From positions 1 through 5,582 of the forward strand of contig PKTO01000015.1 in the NCBI GenBank assembly GCA_002869095.1: a DNA stretch of 5,582 bases, written 5' to 3'. How positions within the stretch are numbered: the first letter of the stretch is position 1; each line of letters starts with the position of its first letter. A program made the position numbers and the translations under genes. Source of the DNA: Clostridiales bacterium. Lineage in GTDB: Bacteria > Bacillota > Clostridia > Peptostreptococcales > BM714. The notes beneath the pieces were generated by a model. That model was given only the letters and a program-made list of their open reading frames with translations. It did no database searches and was not told where the DNA came from. This document shows, piece by piece, positions 1 to 5,582 of the stretch.

Positions 1-1212
1 ATGGGTGAAGGCGACATAACTCCTTTCCAGGCACTTATGACTTCTTTGGCTGCCACAATCGGTACTGGTAACATAGCCGGTGTAGCAACAGCCTTGGCAA
101 TCGGAGGCCCTGGAGCAATATTCTGGATGTGGATAACTGCAGCTGTTGGTGGAGCAACAAAATACGGCGAAGCGGTTCTTGCCATCAAATACAGACAAAC
201 AAACGACAAAGGCGAAAAATCCGGTGGACCGATGTACTATGCATGGAAAGGCATGGAAGACAAATTCGGCGGAAACTGGAAATGGCTCGGTGGAGCTTTC
301 GCAGTATTCGGATTCATAGCATCATTTGGAATAGGAAACATGGTTCAATCGAATTCAGTTGCAGCCGCAATGGATGAGACCATTGGACTCAGCCCTGTCA
401 TTTCAGGCGCAGTCATAGCTGTTCTTACCGCACTCGTCATACTCGGCGGAATCAAGAGCATCGGTAAAGTCACTGAAAAAATTGTTCCGATAATGGCTAT
501 CATATATGTGCTCGGATCGCTTTTCATACTTTTCACAAACGCTGGAAAAGTTGGAATGGCATTCGGCCTTATCTTCTCAAACGCGTTCAACGCAAACGCC
601 GTAAGCGGCGGACTCGTTGGAACCGTAATACGTATGGGTGTTGCCCGTGGTGTATTCTCAAATGAAGCAGGACTCGGTTCCGCTCCTATAGCCCATGCAG
701 CCTCCAAAAACGACAATCCTGTAACTCAAGGAATCATAGCTTCTCTGGGATCTTTCCTTGACACTATCGTAGTGTGCTCAATGACCGCTCTCGTTATTTT
801 GGTTTCCGGGCTGCTTACTTTCGATGCAAACGGAATGATGACTGTTGCCGACGGACTCACAGGCGCAGCGCTTACTTCAAGGGCTTTCGGAATCGCAATG
901 CCCGGATTCGGATCTTTCATAGTATCCTTCGGCCTTATGTTCTTCGCTTTCTCGACAATCATCGGCTGGTACTACTACGGATCCAAATGTGCCGAATTCC
1001 TCTTCGGCCTCAAAGCTGAAATGCCTTACAAATGGGCTTGGGTTATTCTCACATACGTCGGCGCCACAATTCCTCTTGGATTCGTTTGGAACATCTCAGA
1101 CGCATTCAACGGACTCATGGCTATTCCGAACCTCGTAGCACTTCTCGCACTCAGCGGATCCATCTTCAAATGGACTAAAGAGTATGAAGAAAAGGAAAAA
1201 CTCAGCGCTTAG
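1..1212 (+). CDS. Sodium:alanine/glycine symporter, AGCS family (5' end outside window)
   Basis: This is an integral membrane carrier that imports alanine or glycine with Na+ (some members use H+). The 403 visible residues are highly hydrophobic and carry AGCS signatures: TPFQALMTSLAATIGTGNIAG near residues 7-27, the GGPMYY segment at about 75-80, and the family block ARGVFSNEAGLGSAPIAHAA at about 214-233. A charged tail (KEYEEKEKLSA) ends the protein. AGCS proteins are usually about 440-480 residues, with roughly 50-70 residues including the first membrane helix before the TPFQAL motif. The ATG at base 1 is therefore probably an internal Met and the real start lies left of the window. No Shine-Dalgarno sequence can be checked. 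Codon choice is strongly biased (many GGA, GGC, TTC, ATA), which may reflect high expression. The gene converges on selD and ends just before a terminator. The family call is firm; alanine versus glycine specificity cannot be read from the sequence. Confidence 0.93.
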   Translation: MGEGDITPFQALMTSLAATIGTGNIAGVATALAIGGPGAIFWMWITAAVGGATKYGEAVLAIKYRQTNDKGEKSGGPMYYAWKGMEDKFGGNWKWLGGAFAVFGFIASFGIGNMVQSNSVAAAMDETIGLSPVISGAVIAVLTALVILGGIKSIGKVTEKIVPIMAIIYVLGSLFILFTNAGKVGMAFGLIFSNAFNANAVSGGLVGTVIRMGVARGVFSNEAGLGSAPIAHAASKNDNPVTQGIIASLGSFLDTIVVCSMTALVILVSGLLTFDANGMMTVADGLTGAALTSRAFGIAMPGFGSFIVSFGLMFFAFSTIIGWYYYGSKCAEFLFGLKAEMPYKWAWVILTYVGATIPLGFVWNISDAFNGLMAIPNLVALLALSGSIFKWTKEYEEKEKLSA

Positions 1213-1221
1213 TTCACAACC

Positions 1222-1253
1222 AAAAGCCTGCCGGATATCCGGCAGGCTTTTTT
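1222..1253. terminator. Bidirectional intrinsic terminator between the symporter gene and selD
   Basis: A perfect 30-base palindrome at 1222-1251 has arms AAAAGCCTGCCGGAT and ATCCGGCAGGCTTTT, which form a GC-rich stem around a small central loop. On the plus strand the arm runs into six T residues (1248-1253), then GTTT, which suits termination of the symporter mRNA 10 bases after its stop. On the minus strand the same hairpin ends in TTTT followed by GGTTG, so it can also end the comEA-selD transcript, though less strongly. The 71-base gap between the two convergent genes holds nothing else I can identify. Confidence 0.92.
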
Positions 1254-1283
1254 GTTTGCTCTCGTTCCATTCATTCTTCTTTT

Positions 1284-2330
1284 CTAAACAACCTCTATGA
1301 AGGTCTTGTCCTTTTCCTTTACCCGTCCTATCAACGCGAATTCGAGGCTTAATGAATCCCTGTATATTTCCATCAACTTCTCGGCGTCTTTTTCGGGAAG
1401 GCTTATCAGAAGGCCTCCCGATGTTTGAGGATCATACAGCACATTCTGCCTGTCTATCGAAACAGATTCGGCGAAGGAAGCTTCCTTGCATACAAAGCCC
1501 ATGTTCTTGTACGACCCTCCGGGTATGATCCCCATGCCCGCCATGTCGAAAGTACCTTCAATCACAGGGACCTTTTCCGATTCAATCACAAAAGTGGTTC
1601 CGCTGCCCTTGGCCATTTCAAACACGTGCCCTATGAGACCGAAGCCTGTGACATCGGTGCAGGCGTTTACATCGACCTTAAGCATTCCTTCCGCCGCTTC
1701 GCGATTAAGCGTGTTCATCACCTTCACCGCCCTGTCCACAACTTCCTTTTCGAGCAAGTCGGCCTTTATTGCCGTAGAAAGAATTCCGCTCCCCAGGGGC
1801 TTGGTCAAAATCAAAACGTCCCCGGGCTTTGCTCCTGAATTCGTTATGACTTTTTCGGGATGTACAAATCCTGTACCTGAAAGTCCGTACTTGGGTTCGT
1901 CGTCTTCTACCGAATGGCCTCCTATCAAAAGCGCACCTGCCTCTTTTACCTTGTCCGCTCCGCCTTTCAGTATTTCACCCAGTATCTTTATATCAAGATA
2001 CTTGGGGAATCCAACAATGTTCATTGCTATTACCGGTTTTCCTCCCATTGCGTACACGTCGCTCAGTGAATTTGTCGCCGCTATCTGCCCAAAAAGATAG
2101 GGGTCGTCGACAATCGGCGTAAAAAAATCAAGAGTCTGTATTATTGCAATGTCGTCGTTTATTCTGTATACTGCAGCGTCGTCGGATTTATCGAATCCGA
2201 CCAACAGATTTTCATCATCAAACTTGGGCAAATCTCGCAGAACCTGCGATAAGGTCTCCGGACCTATTTTCGCCGCTCAGCCGGAGCTTTTTGAAAGTTC
2301 CGTCAGACGCTTTATGCTTCTTTCATCCAT
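1284..2330 (-). CDS. selD: Selenophosphate synthetase (selenide, water dikinase), selenocysteine-containing; in-frame TGA read as Sec
   Basis: SelD makes selenophosphate from selenide and ATP, the selenium donor for Sec-tRNA and for selenouridine in tRNA. The coding region runs from ATG at 2330 to TAG at 1284 and gives 348 residues (E. coli SelD has 347) if the TGA at 2277-2279 is read as Sec18. The N-terminal motif reads SSG-Sec-AAKIG, so Sec18 and Lys21 align with catalytic Cys17 and Lys20 of E. coli. Other conserved sites are intact: DDAAVY with Asp50/51, Asp68 in [13 protein letters not shown] with Asn87 and Asp91, GGHS at 137-140, [11 protein letters not shown] at 225-235 with Asp226, and DPQTSGGLL at 300-308. 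The ATG has AAGGGGGA six bases upstream. The alternative TTG at 2231 has no ribosome binding site and would lose the catalytic segment. The gene follows the comEA-like gene by 12 bases, so the two are probably co-transcribed. A nonsense mutation is the alternative to recoding, but the exact position of the TGA and the hairpin after it argue against that. Confidence 0.95.
2246..2273 (-). promoter_or_regulatory. Bacterial SECIS-like hairpin in selD mRNA
   Basis: Just after the UGA, the minus-strand RNA can fold into a stem-loop. Outer GCGA (2273-2270) pairs with UCGC (2249-2246), then UA pairs with UA, and inner GGUC (2264-2261) pairs with GACC (2256-2253) around the tetraloop CGGA (2260-2257). 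One U is bulged on the 3' side and three A residues are unpaired on the 5' side. The loop starts 16 bases after the UGA and has G as its second base. Both fit the general pattern of bacterial SECIS elements, which SelB recognises through a G in the apical loop close to the UGA. The fold was drawn by hand and no energy was computed. Confidence 0.7.
2277..2279 (-). other. Recoded UGA codon for selenocysteine (Sec18 of SelD)
   Basis: On the minus strand the frame reads GGC TGA GCG GCG AAA, that is Gly-Sec-Ala-Ala-Lys. This is the catalytic position of SelD, where family members carry either Cys or Sec. The frame is open on both sides, and the 17 codons before the TGA (beginning [12 protein letters not shown]) resemble the usual SelD N-terminus (LT followed by a short segment, then G-C/U). 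Translation that stopped here would give a 17-residue peptide. Confidence 0.93.
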
Positions 2331-2336
2331 TTCCAA

Positions 2337-2344
2337 TCCCCCTT
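2337..2344 (-). promoter_or_regulatory. selD ribosome binding site, deciding the ATG at 2330
   Basis: AAGGGGGA lies six bases before the ATG at 2330-2328 on the minus strand. It overlaps the TAA stop of the comEA-like gene (2345-2343), which suggests translational coupling. It supports a start upstream of the in-frame TGA rather than the internal TTG at 2231. Confidence 0.8.
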
Positions 2345-2939
2345 AATAAATGCAAATGCATTCTTCCATCCCTGCATAGGTCTTTTCGCCTATGCCCTTG
2401 ATTTCCATTAATTCTTCCTTGCTTTTAAAGCCTCCATTCTTCTGCCTGTATTCCAGTATGCGCTCCGCATAGACAGGGCCGATTCCAGGCAGGTCTTCAA
2501 GAAGAGACTTGCTTGCCGTGTTTATGTTTACAAGTCCTCCGGAAGTTTCTTCTTCAGCCAAGCCGTCACCAATTGCAGGAATTATTATTTTCTGCTGGTC
2601 ATATATCTTTTGCGCAAGGTTTATGCGCTTCGTGTCCGCAGTTTCCAAAAGTCCTCCAGCCATTTCCACGGCATCGAACACACGGCTGTCAAAAGGCAAT
2701 TCATAAAAGCCCTCTTCCGCTACGGCTCCGCATATGTCCACATATATCAATTCCGGAGATTCATCCCCCTTGTCCTCGGAGGCCGATCCGCTTTCGTTTT
2801 CAGATGCTTCCAAAAGCTTTTCCCTGACCATTGATTCGCGATCGTTTTTCAGTTTGAAACCCCATACGCCAACAGCAAGTATGGCCGCGGCCAATAAAAG
2901 AATTGCCGCCTTAAATCGGCCCTCTCTTTTTTCAAGCAT
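2343..2939 (-). CDS. comEA: ComEA-like DNA-binding competence protein (N-terminal anchor, SLBB and helix-hairpin-helix domains)
   Basis: ComEA proteins are membrane-anchored receptors that bind incoming double-stranded DNA outside the cell membrane during transformation. This 198-residue protein has the Gram-positive layout and about the length of B. subtilis ComEA. It has one membrane helix at about 10-28, a polar acidic linker at about 31-63, and an SLBB domain at about 66-121 (VDICGAVAEEGFYELP through INLAQ to IIIP). A helix-hairpin-helix domain follows at about 136-196, with VNINTAS, LPGIGPVYAERI and a second hairpin IKGIG. The ATG at 2939 is preceded by GGAGGT at good distance. A longer frame from TTG at 2990 lacks such a site and would add 17 residues before the anchor. 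The comEC channel gene, often downstream of comEA, is absent; selD follows instead. Whether it serves transformation in this organism is unknown. The fold assignment is firm and the role is inferred from the family. Confidence 0.9.
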   Translation of the reverse strand: MLEKREGRFKAAILLLAAAILAVGVWGFKLKNDRESMVREKLLEASENESGSASEDKGDESPELIYVDICGAVAEEGFYELPFDSRVFDAVEMAGGLLETADTKRINLAQKIYDQQKIIIPAIGDGLAEEETSGGLVNINTASKSLLEDLPGIGPVYAERILEYRQKNGGFKSKEELMEIKGIGEKTYAGMEECICIY

Positions 2940-2946
2940 GAGAAAC

Positions 2947-2952
2947 ACCTCC
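2947..2952 (-). promoter_or_regulatory. comEA ribosome binding site, deciding the ATG at 2939
   Basis: GGAGGT is followed by seven bases and then the ATG at 2939-2937 (minus strand). This places the start at MLEKREGRF and rules out the upstream in-frame TTG at 2990, which would also put extra residues in front of the membrane anchor. Confidence 0.85.
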
Positions 2953-2967
2953 GCATTTCGTGACACA

Positions 2968-2994
2968 ATAATAATACCACATATATCCAATCAA
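2968..2994 (-). promoter_or_regulatory. Possible weak promoter for comEA-selD
   Basis: On the minus strand TTGATT (2994-2989) could be a -35 box. It is followed after 15 bases by TATTAT (2973-2968), five of six matches to the -10 consensus; TATTGT three bases further on gives an 18-base spacer. Neither combination is ideal. The assignment rests mainly on position, in the divergent gap just upstream of the comEA ribosome binding site. Confidence 0.25.
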
Positions 2995-3031
2995 GTGTAT
3001 GCGCTCTTTCATGGAACAAGCGGCCGTTTTC

Positions 3032-3040
3032 TGCTATAAT
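3032..3040 (+). promoter_or_regulatory. Extended -10 promoter for the D,D-carboxypeptidase gene
   Basis: TGCTATAAT is a perfect -10 hexamer (3035-3040) with the TGn extension. The -35 region 17 bases upstream (TGGAAC) matches the consensus poorly, as is common for extended -10 promoters. Transcription would begin near 3046-3048, leaving a short leader of about 22 bases. This suggests vegetative (SigA-type) transcription rather than a sporulation factor, although no operator can be identified. Confidence 0.7.
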
Positions 3041-3055
3041 AATTAGTTGTAAAAG

Positions 3056-3067
3056 AAAGAGGTGATC
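3056..3067 (+). promoter_or_regulatory. Ribosome binding site supporting a TTG start for the carboxypeptidase
   Basis: AAAGAGGTGATC is nearly fully complementary to the 3' end of 16S rRNA, with one G missing from the canonical AAAGGAGGTGATC. Its GAGG core lies seven bases before TTG at 3070. The next in-frame ATG (codon 13) is inside the signal peptide and has no comparable site, so TTG is the start. Confidence 0.85.
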
Positions 3068-3069
3068 CG

Positions 3070-4389
3070 TTGGCAAATAAAATAACTCCAATAAAGAAAC
3101 TGCTTATGACATTCCCGCTGATATTGTCAATCCTGGCTGCATTCGCGGTCCCGTCTCATGCACTGACGTCATTCGATATAGTCGGAGAATCCGCAATAGT
3201 GATGGATTACGATTCGGGCGAGATACTTTTCTGCAAAAATCCGGACAAGAAAATGTACCCTGCCAGCACAACAAAGATAATGACCGCCCTGCTTTCAATT
3301 GAAGCGCTTGATCTTGACACCAATATCGTCATAGACGATGAAACCCCCTTCACCGAGGGCAGCCGCATATATCTGTTTGCGGATGAAATAATATCTGTGA
3401 AAGACCTTCTTCACGCACTTCTTCTGGAGTCCGCAAACGACGCGGCCGTCGCTTTGGCAAAAGCTGTTTCAGGCGATGTCGAAAGCTTTGTGGACCTTAT
3501 GAATAAGCGGGCAAAGGAGCTTGGCGCAAAAAACACGCATTTTTCAAATCCCAACGGCCTTCCGGACGAAACCCATGTCACCACCGTCCGCGACATGGCT
3601 CTGATTGCCCGCCAAGCTTACGAAAATGATGTATTTAAAGAGATTGTACATACTGTGAACTATGTGATAGCTCCAACTGAAAAACAGCCCGAATCCCGAT
3701 ATTTGAAAAATGGCAACCGTTTCCTTTGGGGCACTGGAAACGCCAACCAGATTTATTATGACGGAAACTGGATAGACATAAAGTACCCTATTGTGGACGG
3801 TATAAAAACCGGCTATACAATTGCAGCGCAGCAATGCCTTGTCACAACCGCGTCCAAAGGAGGACGCAGGGTAATAACTGCGGTTTTCAAATCACAACAA
3901 AAGAATATCTACACCGATACCCGCAAGCTTATAGACTTCGGGCTGGACTCTTTTGAAAACATGACCCTTTCAAACAAGGGCGAAAGAATCATAACAGCGG
4001 ATATATACGGAGGAAAAGAAACGTCTCTTGAAGTCGTCAGTGGCGAAAACCTGATTCAAACCGTCCCGGCAGGAACACCCGTCGATGCCGTCAAGAGTGA
4101 AATCCATCTTAATGAAAACATCAAGGCCCCTGTTGCCGAAGGAGACCTGGTCGGTGAAATGACCTTTTCGATGAACGAAAAACTTATAGGAACAGTTCCT
4201 CTGACGGCCGAAAAGACAATACTCAAAAAAACATGGAAAGACTCTCTTTCAGAATTCGCAAAAAAAACGAACTGGCCACTAGCCTTTTTTATCCTTTTTC
4301 TGCTCTACATTGCATGGAGAACCCATGTGACGATAAAAAGACTCAAACGGATCAAAAAAACAAAGCAAAAAAACAGAAAGTCCCGATGA
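3070..4389 (+). CDS. Serine-type D-alanyl-D-alanine carboxypeptidase (PBP5/DacA-DacF family)
   Basis: This is a low-molecular-weight penicillin-binding protein that removes the terminal D-Ala from peptidoglycan stem peptides outside the cell membrane, limiting cross-linking. The 439-residue product begins with a signal peptide (KK at 9-10, hydrophobic 11-27, likely cut after VPSHA near 31). The three active-site motifs of the SxxK transpeptidase fold are present: S66-T-T-K69 (nucleophile and base), S121-A-N123 and K246-T-G248. A PBP5-type C-terminal beta domain follows at about 285-385. The end is a hydrophobic segment at about 402-416 and a very basic tail (many Lys and Arg), which suits a membrane anchor with the tail inside the cell. 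Translation starts at TTG. The gene stands alone: it diverges from comEA and converges on ridA. It is not followed by spoIIAA as dacF is in Bacillus, so a sporulation role is not implied. The exact paralogue (dacA, dacB or dacF) cannot be decided, so no symbol is given. Confidence 0.94.
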   Translation: MANKITPIKKLLMTFPLILSILAAFAVPSHALTSFDIVGESAIVMDYDSGEILFCKNPDKKMYPASTTKIMTALLSIEALDLDTNIVIDDETPFTEGSRIYLFADEIISVKDLLHALLLESANDAAVALAKAVSGDVESFVDLMNKRAKELGAKNTHFSNPNGLPDETHVTTVRDMALIARQAYENDVFKEIVHTVNYVIAPTEKQPESRYLKNGNRFLWGTGNANQIYYDGNWIDIKYPIVDGIKTGYTIAAQQCLVTTASKGGRRVITAVFKSQQKNIYTDTRKLIDFGLDSFENMTLSNKGERIITADIYGGKETSLEVVSGENLIQTVPAGTPVDAVKSEIHLNENIKAPVAEGDLVGEMTFSMNEKLIGTVPLTAEKTILKKTWKDSLSEFAKKTNWPLAFFILFLLYIAWRTHVTIKRLKRIKKTKQKNRKSR

Positions 4390-4409
4390 TATGAATCACC
4401 GGGACTTTC
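4376..4409. terminator. Bidirectional terminator overlapping the end of the carboxypeptidase gene
   Basis: Arms GAAAGTCCCG (4376-4385) and CGGGACTTTC (4400-4409) form ten pairs. After one A/C mismatch, TGAT and ATCA add four more around the loop ATGA. The last codons of the carboxypeptidase, including its TGA stop at 4387-4389, lie inside the hairpin. On the minus strand it is followed by TG and seven T residues (4373-4367), a good intrinsic terminator for leuS-ridA. On the plus strand the tract after it (CTCTGTTTG) is poor in T, so termination there may be weaker. Confidence 0.8.
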
Positions 4410-4420
4410 CTCTGTTTGCT

Positions 4421-4801
4421 CTATATAGCTGCAATTACTTCAATTTCAACATTCACGCCCAATGGGAGCCTTGCGACTTCAACACAAGCCCTTGCAGGTT
4501 TGTGTTCGCTGAAGTATGTTCCGTAAACAGCGTTTATTTTTCCGAAATCATCCATGTTTTTGATGAATATTGTAGCCTTGACGACATTTTCGAGGCAGGT
4601 TCCCGCATCAACCAATATGGCTTTCACGTTCTCGAGGCATTGCTTTGCCTCATCCTCGATTCCCGACTTTACCAATTCGCCCTTTGCCGGATTGAAAGGC
4701 ACTTGACCTGACACGTAGATCATTTCACCCGCTATCACGGCATGTGAATAGGGTCCTACAGCCGCAGGCGCATTATCAGTATTGAACATTTTGATTTTCA
4801 T
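4421..4801 (-). CDS. ridA: RidA family reactive enamine/imine deaminase (YjgF/UK114)
   Basis: RidA hydrolyses reactive enamines and imines such as 2-aminoacrylate, released by PLP enzymes like serine/threonine dehydratase, to keto acids and ammonia in the cytosol. This protects PLP enzymes from damage. The 126-residue product has the whole family pattern: NAPAAVGPYSHAV near the start, YVSGQVPFNP, a central helix (CLENVKAIL), VVKATIFIKNMDDF, and the C-terminal signature PARACVEVARLP. The signature Arg (residue 104) matches the catalytic Arg105 of E. coli RidA, and Cys106 matches its Cys107. Glu120 near the end is also conserved. The start is ATG at 4801: the GGAGG lies seven bases before it but only one base before the ATG at 4807, which would add Met-Glu. 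The gene follows leuS by 29 bases on the same strand and is probably co-transcribed with it. The enzyme fits amino-acid-fermenting metabolism, but the substrate here is inferred. Confidence 0.94.
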   Translation of the reverse strand: MKIKMFNTDNAPAAVGPYSHAVIAGEMIYVSGQVPFNPAKGELVKSGIEDEAKQCLENVKAILVDAGTCLENVVKATIFIKNMDDFGKINAVYGTYFSEHKPARACVEVARLPLGVNVEIEVIAAI

Positions 4802-4807
4802 TTCCAT

Positions 4808-4813
4808 ACCTCC
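4808..4813 (-). promoter_or_regulatory. ridA ribosome binding site, deciding the second ATG
   Basis: GGAGGT (minus strand, 4813-4808) touches the first ATG (4807-4805) directly, too close for initiation. It is followed by six bases and then the ATG at 4801-4799, so the protein most likely begins MKIKMFN. Confidence 0.75.
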
Positions 4814-4830
4814 ATATAGTATTTACAGTA

Positions 4831-5582
4831 TTATTTTACTACAATATTGACCAGTTTCCCAGGAACATAAATAAACTTTTTCATTTCCTTTCCTTCTGTC
4901 GCGGACTTTATCTTTTCGATTTCCATGACAAGTTTTTCAACAGCTTCTTTTCCCGCTTCTCTCTCTATTGTAAGCCTTTCTTTGACTTTTCCATTTATTT
5001 GCACGACTATCTCTACAACGTCGCGAACCGTCTTCTCCAAGTCGTATGTCGGCCATGGCAGATCATGCACGCTTCCTTCATGCCCAAGTATCTCCCAAAG
5101 CTCCTCCATCATATGCGGAGCAAACGGAGCCAAGAGTGTCAGTATGGTCTCGACGGCTTCTTTCATCGTTGCATGGTCGTATTCCATATCCATGTACTTG
5201 TAGGTTTCGTTTACAAGCTCCATTACTGCGCTTATTGCAGTATTGAAGTTGAAACGCCCCTCGACGTCGTCGGAAACCTTTTTGATTGTGGAATGTATGT
5301 GGTATTGCATTTCTTTTTCAATAGGCCCGTCGACCGATCGCCCCTTGGCTTTCACATCTTCCATGACATAATGGGCAAGCCTCCATACCCTGTTGAGGAA
5401 CCTGAACGAACCTTCCACTCCTGCATCGCTCCACTCCAGGTCTTTTTCAGGCGGAGATGCGAAAAGTATGAAAAGCCTGGCGGTGTCGGCACCGTATTTG
5501 GCTATTATCTCTTCCTGGCTCACTACATTGCCTTTGGATTTGGACATTTTCGATCCGTCTTTCAGCACCATCCCTTGGGTCA
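4831..5582 (-). CDS. leuS: Leucyl-tRNA synthetase, C-terminal part (5' end outside window)
   Basis: LeuRS is a class I aminoacyl-tRNA synthetase that joins leucine to tRNA-Leu. About 249 residues of a protein usually some 800-870 long are visible. The fragment starts within the catalytic core (TQGMVLKDGSKMSKSKGNVV). The KMSKS loop, which stabilises the ATP transition state, is intact, and YGADTARLFILFASPPEKDLEWSDAGVEGSFRFLNRVWRL is typical of LeuRS. An alpha-helical anticodon-binding domain follows (roughly visible residues 70-170, including LAPFAPHMMEELWEILGH). The small C-terminal tRNA-contacting domain closes the protein (VVQINGKVKERLTIEREA to GKLVNIVVK) and ends in TAA at 4831. The short insertion before KMSKS resembles the Bacillus type rather than the longer E. 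coli type. The frame stays open to the right edge. Nothing in the visible part looks damaged. ridA lies immediately downstream. Confidence 0.97.
   Translation of the reverse strand, partial: TQGMVLKDGSKMSKSKGNVVSQEEIIAKYGADTARLFILFASPPEKDLEWSDAGVEGSFRFLNRVWRLAHYVMEDVKAKGRSVDGPIEKEMQYHIHSTIKKVSDDVEGRFNFNTAISAVMELVNETYKYMDMEYDHATMKEAVETILTLLAPFAPHMMEELWEILGHEGSVHDLPWPTYDLEKTVRDVVEIVVQINGKVKERLTIEREAGKEAVEKLVMEIEKIKSATEGKEMKKFIYVPGKLVNIVVK

Noticed and set aside
1..3. ATG at base 1 as the true start of the symporter
   Set aside because: AGCS proteins have a further N-terminal helix before the TPFQAL motif, so the gene very likely begins outside the window.
345..716. Minus-strand open frame of 123 codons inside the symporter gene
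   Set aside because: It is a shadow of the symporter codons, with no ribosome binding site and no domain.
1222..1251. The long perfect palindrome as an operator or mobile-element end
   Set aside because: Its place between two convergent stop codons and the T run after it are fully explained by a bidirectional terminator.
1486..2100. A 204-codon plus-strand open frame opposite selD
   Set aside because: It is antisense to a clearly conserved selD, shows no recognisable domain and has no convincing ribosome binding site. Its openness reflects codon bias in the real gene.
2229..2231. TTG as the start of selD
   Set aside because: It has no Shine-Dalgarno sequence upstream, and starting here would remove the catalytic segment, which is encoded in the same frame beyond the TGA.
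2277..2279. TGA as a true nonsense mutation making selD a pseudogene
   Set aside because: The codon is exactly at the known Cys/Sec site, the flanking residues are conserved, a hairpin follows, and the rest of the gene has no other damage.
3070..4389. Class A or C beta-lactamase as an alternative for the SxxK protein
   Set aside because: The SAN second motif, the PBP5-type C-terminal domain and the C-terminal membrane anchor with basic tail all point to a D,D-carboxypeptidase.
4391..4711. A 106-codon plus-strand open frame opposite ridA
   Set aside because: It starts within the terminator hairpin and is entirely antisense to ridA. The Cys/Phe-rich translation resembles no known family.

Overview
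The window looks like chromosomal DNA from an anaerobic, amino-acid-fermenting member of the Clostridia. The reasons are Firmicutes-type ribosome binding sites (GGAGGT, AGAGGTGATC), a TTG start, a Gram-positive style ComEA and PBP5-type carboxypeptidase, a Na+:alanine symporter, and a selenocysteine-containing selenophosphate synthetase. The organism is inferred from gene content; no taxon can be fixed from the sequence alone. Genes fill nearly all the window and no stretch over 300 bases lacks a gene. I see no mobile element, CRISPR array, rRNA or tRNA.

Layout: (1) At 1-1212 (+) is the 3' part of a sodium:alanine/glycine symporter gene, ending in a strong palindromic terminator (1222-1253) shared with the convergent gene to its right. 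(2) A minus-strand pair, comEA-like (2343-2939) followed by selD (1284-2330), is read toward that terminator. The two genes are 12 bases apart, and the selD Shine-Dalgarno sequence touches the comEA stop codon. (3) A divergent intergenic region (2940-3069) carries an extended -10 promoter for the plus-strand D-Ala-D-Ala carboxypeptidase gene (3070-4389) and probably the promoter of comEA-selD. (4) A bidirectional hairpin (4376-4409) separates the carboxypeptidase gene from convergent ridA (4421-4801). ridA lies 29 bases downstream of the 3' end of leuS (4831-5582, running off the right edge).

The most important observation is selD. Read from a TTG at 2231, the open frame gives a 315-residue protein with no N-terminal active site. 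Reading through one in-frame TGA (2277-2279) to an ATG with a good ribosome binding site at 2330 gives a 348-residue protein of normal SelD length. The TGA sits exactly where SelD has its catalytic Cys/Sec (SSG-U-AAKIG), and a bacterial SECIS-like hairpin follows it. The gene is therefore very probably a selenoprotein gene, and a naive gene call would truncate it.

Functionally the window is a set of small housekeeping units: amino-acid uptake, selenium activation, DNA uptake or binding, wall remodelling, reactive enamine detoxification and leucyl-tRNA charging. I find no new multi-gene system. Sec-containing SelD proteins are already known in other bacteria; what is worth attention is this recoded gene and its pairing with comEA rather than with other sel genes.
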